Made by a program: the position numbers and the translations under genes. A stretch of DNA of 49,516 nucleotides from a bacterium (GTDB lineage: Bacteria > Patescibacteriota > Microgenomatia > UBA10105 > UBA927): NCBI GenBank assembly GCA_021817785.1, contig JAKAFY010000011.1, forward strand, positions 1-49,516, written 5' to 3'. Position 1 is the first letter of the stretch, and each line of letters opens with the position of its first letter. The notes under the pieces were generated by a model. The model was not told the DNA's origin, searched no databases, and saw only the letters and a program-made list of their open reading frames with translations. Below, piece by piece: positions 23,252 to 32,267 of this stretch.

Positions 23252-24802
23252 ATGAATGATACATTCTATGTCACCTGTGCCATCCCGTACGTCAATGCCG
23301 CCCCCCACATAGGTCATGCCCTTGAGTTTGTGCAGGGCGACGTCATCGCGCGGTATCACGCATTACTCGGAAAAGAAACTTTGCTGCTTTCCGGCGGCGA
23401 TGAAAATGCCTTAAAAAACGTTCAGGCTGCGGAAAAAGCAGGCATCCCCGTTCAGCAGTTTATCGATGAAAATAACGTAAAATTTTTTGAGCTCACCAAA
23501 TCTTTGGGTTGCCGGTTTGACGTATGGCAAAAAGGCAGCGATCAGGCGCATCATTTTCCCGCCAGTCAAAAATTATGGGAACTCTGCGACAAGGCCGGAG
23601 ATATCTACAAAAAATCGTATGAAGGCCTCTACTGTGTCGGCTGCGAAACATTTTATACACCGGACGAACTGGACGAAAAAGGCGAATGTTTTGAACACCC
23701 CGGCAAAAAACTGGAAACGGTGAAAGAGGAAAACTATTTCTTCAAATTGAGTAAATATCAAAATCAAATTATCGACCTTATTACCTCAGGTAAACTGGTT
23801 ATCGTCCCTGACACGCGAAGAAACGAAGTATTGTCCTTTCTGAAACAACCGCTGCAGGATATCAGCATCTCGAGAAGCAATGCCCGCGCCAAAAATTGGG
23901 GGGTACCTGTTCCCAACGACAATACCCAGCGCATGTACGTATGGTTTGACGCATTAAACATATATCAGTCGGGAGTAGGATTCGGTTGGGACGACACGCA
24001 GTATAAAAAATGGTGGCCCGCAGACGTTCATGTAATCGGCAAAGGAATTTCCCGCTTCCACGCGGTCTACTGGCCGGCGTTTTTGCTTTCCGCTGGTCTT
24101 CCGACGCCGAAAGCCATATTCGTCCACGGATATTTTACGGTCAACGGACAAAAAATGAGCAAAACGTTAGGCAACGTCATCGATCCGTTAACGCTTATCG
24201 GCAAATACGGCGCGGACGCCTTGCGGTATTATTTCCTCCGCGAAATCCCGTCGTCTGCCGACGGGGATTTTTCCGAAACCCGCTTCAAAGAACTCTACAA
24301 CGCGGATCTTGCCAACGGGTTGGGCAATTTGGTGGCCCGGGTGCTTCAAATGATACAGAAATATTGTGACGGGAAAATTCCTGATATAGATCAGGATCCC
24401 GATACGCACCCGTTACGAGCGGACCAGACATTCTACAACTGGAAAAAGTCATGGAAAGATTTGGATACATATACCACCGCTTTTCAATTTCATGATGCAC
24501 TTGCCGCCGTCTGGAAATTTATAAAAGTTGCCGACAAATACGTAGACGACAACAAGCCATGGGAACTCGTTAAGACAGATCCAAAAGCCGTGGATTGGGT
24601 GCTCTATGGACTGGCGGACAGTATTCATCAGGTTGCCTGGCAGATTGCGCCGTACTTACCGGAAACATCCCGAAAAATTGCAACAGCCTTTGGCGCGACC
24701 GGATTATCAAAGGATCAACCGATATATAAAGACAGTTGGACAAATCTGAAACCGGGAACAAAGATTGTGCTCATTCCTCCATTGTTCCCCCGTTTGCCAT
24801 AA
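23252..24802 (+). CDS. metG: Methionyl-tRNA synthetase
   Basis: This class I synthetase charges tRNA-Met and starter tRNA. It has 516 residues. The HIGH signature is PHIGH (18-22) and KMSKT lies at about 300. A small zinc-knuckle region (CVGCETFYTP and GECFEHPGKK, about 125-150) is followed by the stem-contact fold and an anticodon-binding helical domain (about 375-500). The C-terminal tRNA-binding extension of many MetRS enzymes is absent. The gene looks leaderless and stands between unrelated genes. Confidence 0.96.
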   Translation: MNDTFYVTCAIPYVNAAPHIGHALEFVQGDVIARYHALLGKETLLLSGGDENALKNVQAAEKAGIPVQQFIDENNVKFFELTKSLGCRFDVWQKGSDQAHHFPASQKLWELCDKAGDIYKKSYEGLYCVGCETFYTPDELDEKGECFEHPGKKLETVKEENYFFKLSKYQNQIIDLITSGKLVIVPDTRRNEVLSFLKQPLQDISISRSNARAKNWGVPVPNDNTQRMYVWFDALNIYQSGVGFGWDDTQYKKWWPADVHVIGKGISRFHAVYWPAFLLSAGLPTPKAIFVHGYFTVNGQKMSKTLGNVIDPLTLIGKYGADALRYYFLREIPSSADGDFSETRFKELYNADLANGLGNLVARVLQMIQKYCDGKIPDIDQDPDTHPLRADQTFYNWKKSWKDLDTYTTAFQFHDALAAVWKFIKVADKYVDDNKPWELVKTDPKAVDWVLYGLADSIHQVAWQIAPYLPETSRKIATAFGATGLSKDQPIYKDSWTNLKPGTKIVLIPPLFPRLP

Positions 24803-24899
24803 TGAATATATTTTGTTACGTTGTACCATAGTTGTTACGTCGTTTTCATTATTTTTGTTGTCATCGTTACTTTGTTACGTGGTTACTTTGTTATGTAGT
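24803..24899 (+). repeat. GTTAC-rich repeat between metG and tatD
   Basis: This 97-base gap holds at least five GTTAC words, for example TTGTTACGT and GTTACTTTGTTACGTGGTTAC, in a T-rich setting. It looks like a degenerate tandem array. Related GTAAC words occur in the helicase gene near 12640 and in two intergenic palindromes. No terminator is evident. Confidence 0.55.
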
Positions 24900-25679
24900 A
24901 TGTTCATCGATACCCACTGTCAGCTGAATTTTGCCGATTTTGACGCAGACCGGCCGATGGTCATCGGCAACGCCAAAAAAGCCGGGGTCAAACAGTTCAT
25001 CGTCCCGGGCGTCGATCACAACTCCTGCCGCACTGCCGTACATCTTGCTACGATTCATCCCAACGTCGTATTTGCTGCTGTCGGATACCACCCGTACGAG
25101 GCGCCGAAAAATCCGGATATTTCCTATCTTGAGTCACTGCTACGCGATGAGGCGAATAAGCCCTATATCAAGGCAATCGGCGAATGCGGGCTGGACTATC
25201 ATTATTATAAAGGAGAAATAGCAGCCGGCAGAAAAGAAGTCCAGCATCAGCTTCTTGAAGCACAATTACTGCTCGCTCTTAAATATGATCTTCCGGTTAT
25301 CCTCCACTGCCGTGAGGCGTTTGAGGACATGTTTAGCATATTACGGAGCGTCCCGAAAATTCCCAGAGGAGTCCTCCACTGTTTTTCCGGGGGCCTGCAG
25401 GATGTGCGCATTGCAGAGGAGCTGGGATTATATATGGGCGTCGATGGAAACGTCACCTATTCCAAACAACTTTCTCTGATCGTGCCGTATATTCCCCTTT
25501 CCCGGCTTCTGTTGGAAACCGACGCTCCGTACCTTACCCCCGTCCCGCACCGGGGAGAAAGAAACGAACCCAAATATATCCCGTTGATCGCAAAAACCGT
25601 GGCAGATATGCAGCACACAACGGTCAAAGGCATGGCGGAAAAAACCACTGAGAATGCGCGTGCGCTATTTCAAATCTAA
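24900..25679 (+). CDS. tatD: TatD-family metal-dependent deoxyribonuclease, with one changed ligand
   Basis: TatD enzymes are TIM-barrel metal-dependent DNases. This copy has 259 residues from the ATG at 24900; the open frame reaches further upstream through repeat DNA. Visible family blocks: IGECGLDYHYYKGE (ligand Glu), PVILHCREAFEDM (His), GVLHCFSGG (His), LLLETDAPYLTP (Asp). The usual first motif is D-T-H-x-H; here it reads DTHCQLNF, so the second His (residue 8, codon 24921-24923) is Gln. One base change would restore His. The protein could have reduced or altered metal binding, or the base may be an error. Confidence 0.9.
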   Translation: MFIDTHCQLNFADFDADRPMVIGNAKKAGVKQFIVPGVDHNSCRTAVHLATIHPNVVFAAVGYHPYEAPKNPDISYLESLLRDEANKPYIKAIGECGLDYHYYKGEIAAGRKEVQHQLLEAQLLLALKYDLPVILHCREAFEDMFSILRSVPKIPRGVLHCFSGGLQDVRIAEELGLYMGVDGNVTYSKQLSLIVPYIPLSRLLLETDAPYLTPVPHRGERNEPKYIPLIAKTVADMQHTTVKGMAEKTTENARALFQI

Positions 25680-25899
25680 TCGCTTCTCAAAAGGTGAGGG
25701 AGTCATTTTGAAGACAACCTGCGCGTTTGCTGTATACTTTGGAGATCTACACCTATATGCAAACGCGCATTTAGCGAAGAACGAACACGCCTTTACGATA
25801 GGTAGCCGTACGCTGAGCGTGTCTGAAAAATGCACTCCCAAACCATTTCTCTTACTTCCCGCACTGTGGGTCGTGGTATAATTTGTTTAGCTTGATACT
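25680..25899 (+). other. Intergenic region with a GC-rich inverted repeat and a promoter
   Basis: This 220-base region has a 10-base inverted repeat GCGCGTTTGC (25721-25730) with GCAAACGCGC (25759-25768) around a 28-base loop, and a promoter near its right end. No coding capacity is convincing. Any small RNA or operator here would be a guess. Confidence 0.45.
25874..25882 (+). promoter_or_regulatory. Extended -10 promoter of the glycan cluster
   Basis: TGGTATAAT, an extended -10 box, lies 17 bases before the ATG at 25900. It is likely the main promoter for the genes from 25900 to 31159. Confidence 0.65.
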
Positions 25900-27381
25900 A
25901 TGCGCCAGATATTTTTGCGCTACCCCAACAAAATGCAGCGGGCACTCGAAATCGCCATACCATTGGTGTCATGGCTGCTTATCACCATGCCGCTATGGCT
26001 TTCGTTTTGGCACCCGGCGTTGGTTGCCTATCTTATCATCACCTTCGACGTATACTGGTTTTATAAATCACTGACGCTTGTCTACTCCGCGCTCCAGTCA
26101 TTTGCCAAACTCTCCGCCCACATGCGCGAAGACTGGCTGAAAGTCGCCGCAAACGATCCGCACTATGATGACCTGTGGCAGGTCGTCATCATTCCGGAAT
26201 ACAAGGAGCCGATCCATATATTACGGCGCACCCTTATAAACCTCGCTCACCAGGATTTCCCGAGAGAAAAAATGGTCATCGTACTCGCCACCGAAGCAAA
26301 AGATGCTACGGCAGGGGCCACGACCGCCATCCTGAAAAAAGAATTCGCATCGGTATTCGGACATCTGATGGCCACCAAGCATACGCTTCATAACGGTGAA
26401 GTGGCGGGCAAATCGTCCAACATGGCCTGGGCCGCCAAAAACGCCGCTCATTATTTTCAGGAAAAACACATACCGCTTGAATATGTCACCGTCACATCCT
26501 GCGATGCCGATGCGCTGCCGCACCCGAAATATTTTTCCGCGTTAGCGCATGCGTTCCTTACCGACCCGGAGCGCGCATACCATTTTTATCAGGGGAGCAT
26601 CATGTTTCATAACAACATCTGGCGCATCCAGCTTCCATACCGGTTTATCAATACACTCAACAGCATTTGGAATCTGGCTATTCTTTCGCAAAAAGGTAAA
26701 CTCATTAACTTTTCGACCTACTCCATGTCGCTGAACACAGCCAAAGAGGTGGGATACTGGGCGGTCGACGTCATCCCCGAAGATTATCACATGTTTTTTA
26801 AAGTGTATTTCGCCAAAGGGGAAAAGGTCACGACCTTGCCCATTTTCCTGCCGATTCTCGTTGATGCGGCGGAAAGCCATGGATTTTTTAATACGTTTGT
26901 CAACCAGTACGAACAGGCCAAACGCTGGGCCTGGGGTGTATCGGATATCCCGTATGTTATCCGCAACGCATTCGTCCACACCGAAATCCGCGCAAGCCAA
27001 AGGTTTCAGCGGTTGTTTACACTTCTCGAACACCACATATTATGGCCGACCAACTGGTTTATTTTAACTCTGGGAAGCACGGTTCCCCCGCTTGTCAACC
27101 GCGCGTTCGGACGCACCGTATTGGGACACAATCTGGCACAAATTTCTTCCGGCATCCTGACGCTTTCCACCATCTTCCTGATCGTAGTGTTTATCATCGA
27201 CTGGCGCGTCAAGCCGCCGCCGCCAACTTCCTATGCCAAATGGAAACTGCCGCTTCTGTATCTCCAGTGGCTCACGCTCCCGGTCATATCGTTTTTTCTC
27301 TCGGCGCTTCCGGGACTGGATGCACACACGCGGCTCCTTTTGGGTAAGCGCCTGGAATATCGCGTGACGGAAAAGATATAA
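25900..27381 (+). CDS. Membrane glycosyltransferase, family 2 (cellulose-synthase-like)
   Basis: This polytopic processive-type glycosyltransferase has 493 residues. Two helices (about 18-60) precede a GT2 catalytic domain with VVIIPEYKEP (donor site), SCDADALP (metal-binding Asp), a later acidic IPEDYHM (likely base) and QYEQAKRWAWG, which fits the QxxRW motif. Three or four C-terminal helices follow. It should build a glycan on a lipid carrier or across the membrane from a nucleotide-sugar. It heads the cluster that includes a MraY/WecA-like enzyme and a DPPR-synthase-like enzyme. Sugar type unknown. Confidence 0.88.
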   Translation: MRQIFLRYPNKMQRALEIAIPLVSWLLITMPLWLSFWHPALVAYLIITFDVYWFYKSLTLVYSALQSFAKLSAHMREDWLKVAANDPHYDDLWQVVIIPEYKEPIHILRRTLINLAHQDFPREKMVIVLATEAKDATAGATTAILKKEFASVFGHLMATKHTLHNGEVAGKSSNMAWAAKNAAHYFQEKHIPLEYVTVTSCDADALPHPKYFSALAHAFLTDPERAYHFYQGSIMFHNNIWRIQLPYRFINTLNSIWNLAILSQKGKLINFSTYSMSLNTAKEVGYWAVDVIPEDYHMFFKVYFAKGEKVTTLPIFLPILVDAAESHGFFNTFVNQYEQAKRWAWGVSDIPYVIRNAFVHTEIRASQRFQRLFTLLEHHILWPTNWFILTLGSTVPPLVNRAFGRTVLGHNLAQISSGILTLSTIFLIVVFIIDWRVKPPPPTSYAKWKLPLLYLQWLTLPVISFFLSALPGLDAHTRLLLGKRLEYRVTEKI

Positions 27382-27415
27382 TATACGTAGCTTCGTAGAT
27401 TTTGTCCGCCCGCGT

Positions 27416-28795
27416 ATGCGGATACGGAATATACTAAACCTACGGATCACCATGTTTCATATATTACTTACTCACACTCCGCTCCTGTACCTTACCCAAA
27501 GCCTCTGGCGTGATGAAGCGTTTTCGATACTTGCAGCCAAAGAGTCCCTTTGGTTTATCATCACGAGGCTGGGGTTCGAGCCGCCGGTGTATTATGCCTT
27601 GCTCCATTATTGGATACGGATATTTGGCGAGGGAGATATTGCCGCCCGCTGCCTTTCGTTGGTGGGATATGCGCTCGCGACCGTCGTCATGATCGAATGG
27701 GGCGCCGCGCTCTATAAAAAACACTGGCTTGCGGTGTATCTTCCTATATTTTTTTTCCTCAATCCGATGCTGTTGTACTACGCGTTTGAGGTACGCACGT
27801 ATGCGTGGTATACCCTGTTTTCCGTTCTGATGCTTTACGGGTATGCGAACAAAAAATGGATGATATTTATCCTGAGCGCGCTTCTCGGATTTTATACCCA
27901 TGTCTATATTCTTTTGTTTCTCGGGGCGCTCGGCGTCCACTGGATTGTTACCTCCCGCCCCAAACTCCTGCACCCGCTGGCGCTTTTCAGAAAAGACCGT
28001 GCGTTTCAGTCCTTTCTTGTCGTCGGCGTCCTGATACTTCCCTGGCTTATCAGGATTGCACTGGAAGCACCTTTACTTGCGTCATCGTGGTATTTTCCGG
28101 TGAATCTGCAGCTTGTCTACTCCGCACTCGGCAATATGTTCACAGGATACGAAGGAACCCCCTGGTGGGGGTGGTTCTACACCGCCATGCTTTCCGCACT
28201 TATTGCAGGCGCCGGCATGTTTGCCATGACGGACCGGAGACATAAGAGCAGGACGGGTTTGTTTATCACGTATGGCGCTGTCCCCTTGGCAGTCATTATC
28301 GGCATATCGTTTATCAAGCCGCTGTTTGTAAACCGGTATCTTATCCCCGTAACGGTCGCGGAGGTGCTCGTCATTGTCGCCGCGATCGACGCGATACGGA
28401 ATCCGTTGGTACAAAAAGTTACCGCGGCGCTATTACTTCTCTCCGTTCTTTGGATAAACTGGTGGTTCCCTCCCGAGCACCCCAAAACACCGATGCGGGA
28501 TGCCCTTGCCCAGGTAAACGCACTGGTAAAAAATGACGACGTCATACTGGCAGACAATGCACTTATTTATCTGGAAACGCTGTATTATGCAAAGGACCGG
28601 TCACGGGTGTATTTATATAACCCCGATCACGCGCCGTTTCCGTGGTATATCGGGGATGCATTATTTTCGCCGTCACGTGCGGTGTCGGATTATCCGATGT
28701 ACCCGTCCCGGGCATTTGTCGTGCATTCGGATGCTACGGTAACGATTGCGTATCGTCTGCCCATGGGGAACCATACGGCACGAGTCAAACCATGA
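27416..28795 (+). CDS. GT39/ArnT-like membrane glycosyltransferase
   Basis: This polytopic protein has about ten helices and 459 residues (447 if it starts at the ATG at 27452). The catalytic loop near the N-terminus has SLWRDEAFSI, the Asp-Glu pair of GT-C enzymes of the PMT/ArnT group, and a later PVYYALLHYWI. GT-C enzymes use lipid-linked sugar donors on the outer side. This fits the downstream lipid-sugar enzymes. It overlaps the next gene by ATGA. Which start is used is unclear, since -10-like TATACT (27431) lies between the two ATGs. Confidence 0.82.
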   Translation: MRIRNILNLRITMFHILLTHTPLLYLTQSLWRDEAFSILAAKESLWFIITRLGFEPPVYYALLHYWIRIFGEGDIAARCLSLVGYALATVVMIEWGAALYKKHWLAVYLPIFFFLNPMLLYYAFEVRTYAWYTLFSVLMLYGYANKKWMIFILSALLGFYTHVYILLFLGALGVHWIVTSRPKLLHPLALFRKDRAFQSFLVVGVLILPWLIRIALEAPLLASSWYFPVNLQLVYSALGNMFTGYEGTPWWGWFYTAMLSALIAGAGMFAMTDRRHKSRTGLFITYGAVPLAVIIGISFIKPLFVNRYLIPVTVAEVLVIVAAIDAIRNPLVQKVTAALLLLSVLWINWWFPPEHPKTPMRDALAQVNALVKNDDVILADNALIYLETLYYAKDRSRVYLYNPDHAPFPWYIGDALFSPSRAVSDYPMYPSRAFVVHSDATVTIAYRLPMGNHTARVKP

Positions 28796-29187
28796 TGAAA
28801 TTTACCTTTCCTACCGCTCCGGTACCATCACAGTTTCTTTCGGGCATTGGACCGCTCCGGAGAACGTGGGAGTATCGTCTGGCATCTGCTGCTGCCGCAT
28901 CACAGCTTATCATCGGCGGCATTGCGGTTCTCTGGTCTTGGAGACATCTGCCTCCTGCGGTGCCGCTTTGGTACAGTAGGCCCTGGGGAGAAGACCGGCT
29001 CACCTCTCCATGGATGCTCATGCTTCCTCTGGGGATGGCGATCATTGTCTATGCGATAAATGTCGCAATCGTCGTGAAACGGAGCGCGGATCACCCGATG
29101 TTTGCCCGGGCGCTTTTTCTCACCTCCATACTGGTATCCTGTCTCAGCGCATTTTTGGTTATCCGTATCGTTACATTAGTAGGATGA
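28792..29187 (+). CDS. Membrane protein with PLWYSRPWGEDRL motif
   Basis: This 131-residue protein has three helices (about 30-52, 75-95, 105-128). Between helices one and two it has LPPAVPLWYSRPWGEDRLTSP, which is very like a conserved stretch I associate with small membrane proteins of CPR bacteria and with DUF1648-type proteins. It overlaps both neighbours by ATGA, so it is tightly bound to the glycan operon and may support one of the two membrane transferases. Function not known. Confidence 0.7.
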   Translation: MMKFTFPTAPVPSQFLSGIGPLRRTWEYRLASAAAASQLIIGGIAVLWSWRHLPPAVPLWYSRPWGEDRLTSPWMLMLPLGMAIIVYAINVAIVVKRSADHPMFARALFLTSILVSCLSAFLVIRIVTLVG

Positions 29188-30275
29188 TGATCATGCAATT
29201 TATTGCCCCAACACTCGTTGCTTTGTGTGTCACATTTTTTTCTACGCCGTTGGTCATTGTCATCGCCAAACGGCAGGGCTGGATAGATGACCCCAAACAC
29301 CGCTATCACCCGGCACACACGCATGCGGGCATCGTCCCGAGAGCGGGAGGGCTCGCATTGTTTTTCGGAATTATCGTAAGCAGCCTCATATATATACCTG
29401 TCAACAGTCATAGCATCGGCATCATGGCAGGAGCGCTCATTCTTACCGTCATGGGTCTTATCGACGACAAAAAAGACGTCAGTCCGTATATACGTTTAGG
29501 AATAAACGGCATCGTCGCACTCATCGTCATATATACCGGCAGCACCATCCCGTTTATTACCAATCCGGTAAACGGCGGCGTACTGTCGTTGACTGCCTGG
29601 GACCAGCATATCGCGCTGTTGGGGCTGCGGTTTACCGTCGGGTTACCGCAGATCCTCGCGTTTCTCTGGATCATATGGACGATGAATATCATCGGATGGT
29701 CAGCGGGTGTCGACGGCCAGATGCCCGGGTATGTCGCCATTTCCGCGTTCGTCCTGGGACTTTTGTCGCTGCGCTATAGCGTTACGGATCCGGCGCAAGT
29801 GTGGGTGACGATGCTTGCATTTGGCGTTACCGGTGCGTTTCTCGGATTTCTCCCCTGGAATTTTTACCCCCAGCGCATCATGCCGGGTTACGGGGGGAAA
29901 ACACTTGCCGGATACTTTTTGGCGCTCCTCGGCATTCTTTCGTTTGCCAAACTCGGTACTGCACTGTTAGTCCTCGGCATTCCCATGCTGGATGCCGTGG
30001 CGACATTGGTGCGCCGTATCGGAACCAAAAAATCTCCGGTGTGGGCCGACCGCGGACATCTTCATCACCGGCTCCTGGATTTGGGATGGGGCAAGCGAAG
30101 AATCGCCTTGTTTTACTGGGGGGTGTCCGCTATACTGGGGCTGGTCTCGCTCACGGTCACGAGCAAGCTGAAAGTATACGCATTTATCGCTGTCGCCGTC
30201 GCACTGACCATGTTTCTCGTATGGGTGAGCTTCTTTACGCAATTCTCAAAGCGGCGCGGCCCCGACAATGGCTGA
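29184..30275 (+). CDS. MraY/WecA-family phospho-sugar transferase
   Basis: This is a polytopic enzyme of 363 residues with about ten helices. Such enzymes move a phospho-sugar from UDP-sugar to undecaprenyl phosphate. The family blocks are DDPKHRYHPAHTHAGIVPRAGG, GLIDDKKDVSPYIRL (Asp pair), MNIIGWSAGVDGQMPG (usual N-x-x-DG-x-DG region, altered here) and the late His-rich ADRGHLHHRLLDLGW, which points to the WecA/TagO group rather than MraY. Its likely job is to start a wall polymer. The end overlaps the next gene by 55 bases. Confidence 0.85.
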   Translation: MMIMQFIAPTLVALCVTFFSTPLVIVIAKRQGWIDDPKHRYHPAHTHAGIVPRAGGLALFFGIIVSSLIYIPVNSHSIGIMAGALILTVMGLIDDKKDVSPYIRLGINGIVALIVIYTGSTIPFITNPVNGGVLSLTAWDQHIALLGLRFTVGLPQILAFLWIIWTMNIIGWSAGVDGQMPGYVAISAFVLGLLSLRYSVTDPAQVWVTMLAFGVTGAFLGFLPWNFYPQRIMPGYGGKTLAGYFLALLGILSFAKLGTALLVLGIPMLDAVATLVRRIGTKKSPVWADRGHLHHRLLDLGWGKRRIALFYWGVSAILGLVSLTVTSKLKVYAFIAVAVALTMFLVWVSFFTQFSKRRGPDNG

Positions 30276-31159
30276 AAAACGTCGCACTGTTTACCACCGT
30301 ATTTTTTACGGGGCAGTTATTTCATGAATCGCTGTTTATCAGTTCGCTTTTTGGTTTTTTCGCATTTTGTTTCCTGGCATCCTCAAACTACATATTGAAC
30401 GATGTCCTGGACGCCCCGGCCGACCGAAGACATCCGTTCAAAAAATTCAGACCGATCGCAAGCGGAAAACTGCCGATCAAAATAGCACTGTTGACCTCTT
30501 TGTTGTTTCTGATCATCGGACTGGGAATCGCCTACGCCGTAGGACCTTCATTTTTTATCTTCGGTCTCATGTTTATCGGGCTGCAATATCTGTATTCTTT
30601 GATTCTCAAACACATTTCCGTGGTAGATATCATCGCCATCACAACCGGGTATGTGCTGCGCGTCTATGCGGGAGAAGCTGCCACCGGATATCACATTTCC
30701 ATCTGGCTCGCGCTTGCTGCATTGTCTCTTGCACTTTTTCTCGCCATCGGCAAACGCCGCGCGGAACTTACCCTCATCCAGGGTTCGGGCGCTATGGCAC
30801 CCAAAGATACCCGTGCGTCGTTATCGCACTATTCGGAAAAGCTGTTGGACGCATACACATCCATGTTTGCGACCTCCACATTTATTTCCTACACCTATTT
30901 CACGTTTCTGGAACGGCCGTCCAATCAGGGATTGTTTTTCAAAAACTACGGGGAGTTTGTGACCGACATCCCTGACCGCAAGTGGATGATGGTATCGCTT
31001 CCGTTTATTCTCTACGGCATCATGCGGTATATGCAGCTTATCTATCACGGCAAAGGAGAATCGCCGGAACAGGTCCTCACGACGGATCTGCCGCTTTTGA
31101 CCACCGTTATCCTCTGGGGGGCAACAGCGTTCTTCGTTATCTACGGGATAGGGGGATAA
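30221..31159 (+). CDS. UbiA-family decaprenyl-phosphate phosphoribosyltransferase-like enzyme
   Basis: This 312-residue protein has about eight or nine helices. It has RPRQWLKNVALF at the N-terminus, NYILNDVLDAPADRRHPFKK and RPIASGKLP (Asp-rich metal site), and ISVVDIIAITTGYVLRVYAG. This pattern is that of DPPR synthase (UbiA group), which joins PRPP to a polyprenyl phosphate as the first step to decaprenyl-phospho-arabinose. No DprE1/DprE2 genes are seen here. The ATG at 30221 lies within the previous gene, which is the only good start before the RPRQW block. Substrate is inferred from family. Confidence 0.85.
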   Translation: MGELLYAILKAARPRQWLKNVALFTTVFFTGQLFHESLFISSLFGFFAFCFLASSNYILNDVLDAPADRRHPFKKFRPIASGKLPIKIALLTSLLFLIIGLGIAYAVGPSFFIFGLMFIGLQYLYSLILKHISVVDIIAITTGYVLRVYAGEAATGYHISIWLALAALSLALFLAIGKRRAELTLIQGSGAMAPKDTRASLSHYSEKLLDAYTSMFATSTFISYTYFTFLERPSNQGLFFKNYGEFVTDIPDRKWMMVSLPFILYGIMRYMQLIYHGKGESPEQVLTTDLPLLTTVILWGATAFFVIYGIGG

Positions 31160-31257
31160 AAAATCAGTGCTGAGTTATGGAGTAGCTTAGAGATGAGTAG
31201 CACAAAGTTATTTGTACTAAGCTTCTAAACTTCTAAACTTCGCAATTTAATCCTCTC
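31160..31257. other. Short A/T-rich gap with small tandem repeats
   Basis: The 98-base convergent gap holds GCTTCTAAACTTCTAAACTTC and AGTAGCTTAGAGATGAGTAGC, which look like degenerate small repeats. No standard terminator hairpin with a T-run is evident. Confidence 0.4.
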
Positions 31258-32166
31258 TTACGGTGTTTTGGTAGCGTAGGTTCCGGAAATCCACCCTTTG
31301 TTTGTACTATCGTAGGAAATCTGATACCACCCCGACTGTTCGTCATAGACGTGGTACTTCTCACCGGGGTTGACCCGACCCGCTTCGGTAGCCGCCGTGG
31401 ACGGCTCCATGCGCACGCGCAAAAATCCCGTTGGGGTGTCCAGGATCGTGACATACGGTGTGGGCGGCGTTTGCGTGGCGGCAGACGATGTCGCGGTTTT
31501 TGTCCCCGCTTTGGCGGTCGGTGCCGGGGTGACAGACCCCGTCGTCAGTGCCGCAGACGCGGAGGCCGTGGTACCGGTATCGGAAACGCCGGTGGCCGAC
31601 AGTGCCAGTTTCAGGGATGCGATCAGTTTATATCCTTCCGTCATTTTTATTTTCATCGTGCGCGTCAAAAACCCCGGGGAAGTGACCGTCAGCGTGTGGT
31701 CCCCGATGGTCAGATCCTGTACGGTAAGCGGGGTAATTCCTTTGGTCACGTCGTCAACGACTACCGAAGCTCCGTCCGGATTGGTAATCACCGAAAGCTC
31801 CGGCTTGTTGGCGACACTTTTCTCCAGCCACAATACGTCGACTGCGGAAGAGAGCTCCGATTCTGAAAGTACGGCATTGACATACGTCAAAAGGTTCGGG
31901 CCGACGGAAATTTTTGCCTGCCAGGGGGCGATATCTCCGGTCGTCGATTCCGGAACCAATCGGAGCGTATATTCTCCGGCCGCCACCTTTTCGCGGTACG
32001 GCGTCCGTCCGATATGTTTGTTATCCAAAAATATGCTTACTTCCGGGGTACTTTCGACGCGCAATTCTCCTTCTTTCGGGGTCCGGGATGTGATGAGTTT
32101 CACAGTGCCCACAATGGCCAAAAGGATCAGTACCAATACACCAAAAAAGATCACTTTGCGCTTCAT
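31258..32166 (-). CDS. Membrane-anchored PEGA and SH3-like domain protein
   Basis: This 302-residue protein has an N-terminal helix (about 4-25). Two PEGA-type repeats follow: GELRVESTPEVSIFLDNKHI-GRTPY (about 34-60) and LSVITNPDGASVVVDDVTKG (about 120-140). Then comes an Ala/Ser/Thr linker (about 190-235) and a C-terminal SH3-like domain with FLRVRMEPSTAATEAGRVNPG (about 245-300). SH3-like domains of this kind often bind wall peptides. It is divergent from the M23 peptidase gene, so the two share a control region and probably a wall-related role. The ATG at 32166 is preferred over an upstream one at 32217. Confidence 0.85.
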   Translation of the reverse strand: MKRKVIFFGVLVLILLAIVGTVKLITSRTPKEGELRVESTPEVSIFLDNKHIGRTPYREKVAAGEYTLRLVPESTTGDIAPWQAKISVGPNLLTYVNAVLSESELSSAVDVLWLEKSVANKPELSVITNPDGASVVVDDVTKGITPLTVQDLTIGDHTLTVTSPGFLTRTMKIKMTEGYKLIASLKLALSATGVSDTGTTASASAALTTGSVTPAPTAKAGTKTATSSAATQTPPTPYVTILDTPTGFLRVRMEPSTAATEAGRVNPGEKYHVYDEQSGWYQISYDSTNKGWISGTYATKTP

Positions 32167-32228
32167 AACGTGTGTTCGATCATACCACAACAGGTAAGTT
32201 ATAGGCAACGATATCATCCTATAGTTAT

Positions 32229-32257
32229 TTGACTTTAGCGCGTATGTACGCTACTAT
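32229..32257 (+). promoter_or_regulatory. Promoter of the M23 peptidase gene
   Basis: TTGACT, a 17-base spacer and TACTAT lie on the plus strand. The -10 box ends 10 bases before the ATG at 32268. This rules out the upstream ATG codons at 32229-32262 as starts, since they fall inside the promoter. Confidence 0.8.
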
Positions 32258-32267
32258 ATGCAGTCTC

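Noticed and set aside
25654-25881. A 75-codon open frame between tatD and the GT2 gene
   Set aside because: It overlaps the tatD end and the promoter, and holds the inverted repeat in its middle. No domain or start signal supports it.
26542-27036. A 164-codon open frame on the minus strand inside the GT2 gene
   Set aside because: It is the complement of conserved GT2 motifs and has no start signal or domain.
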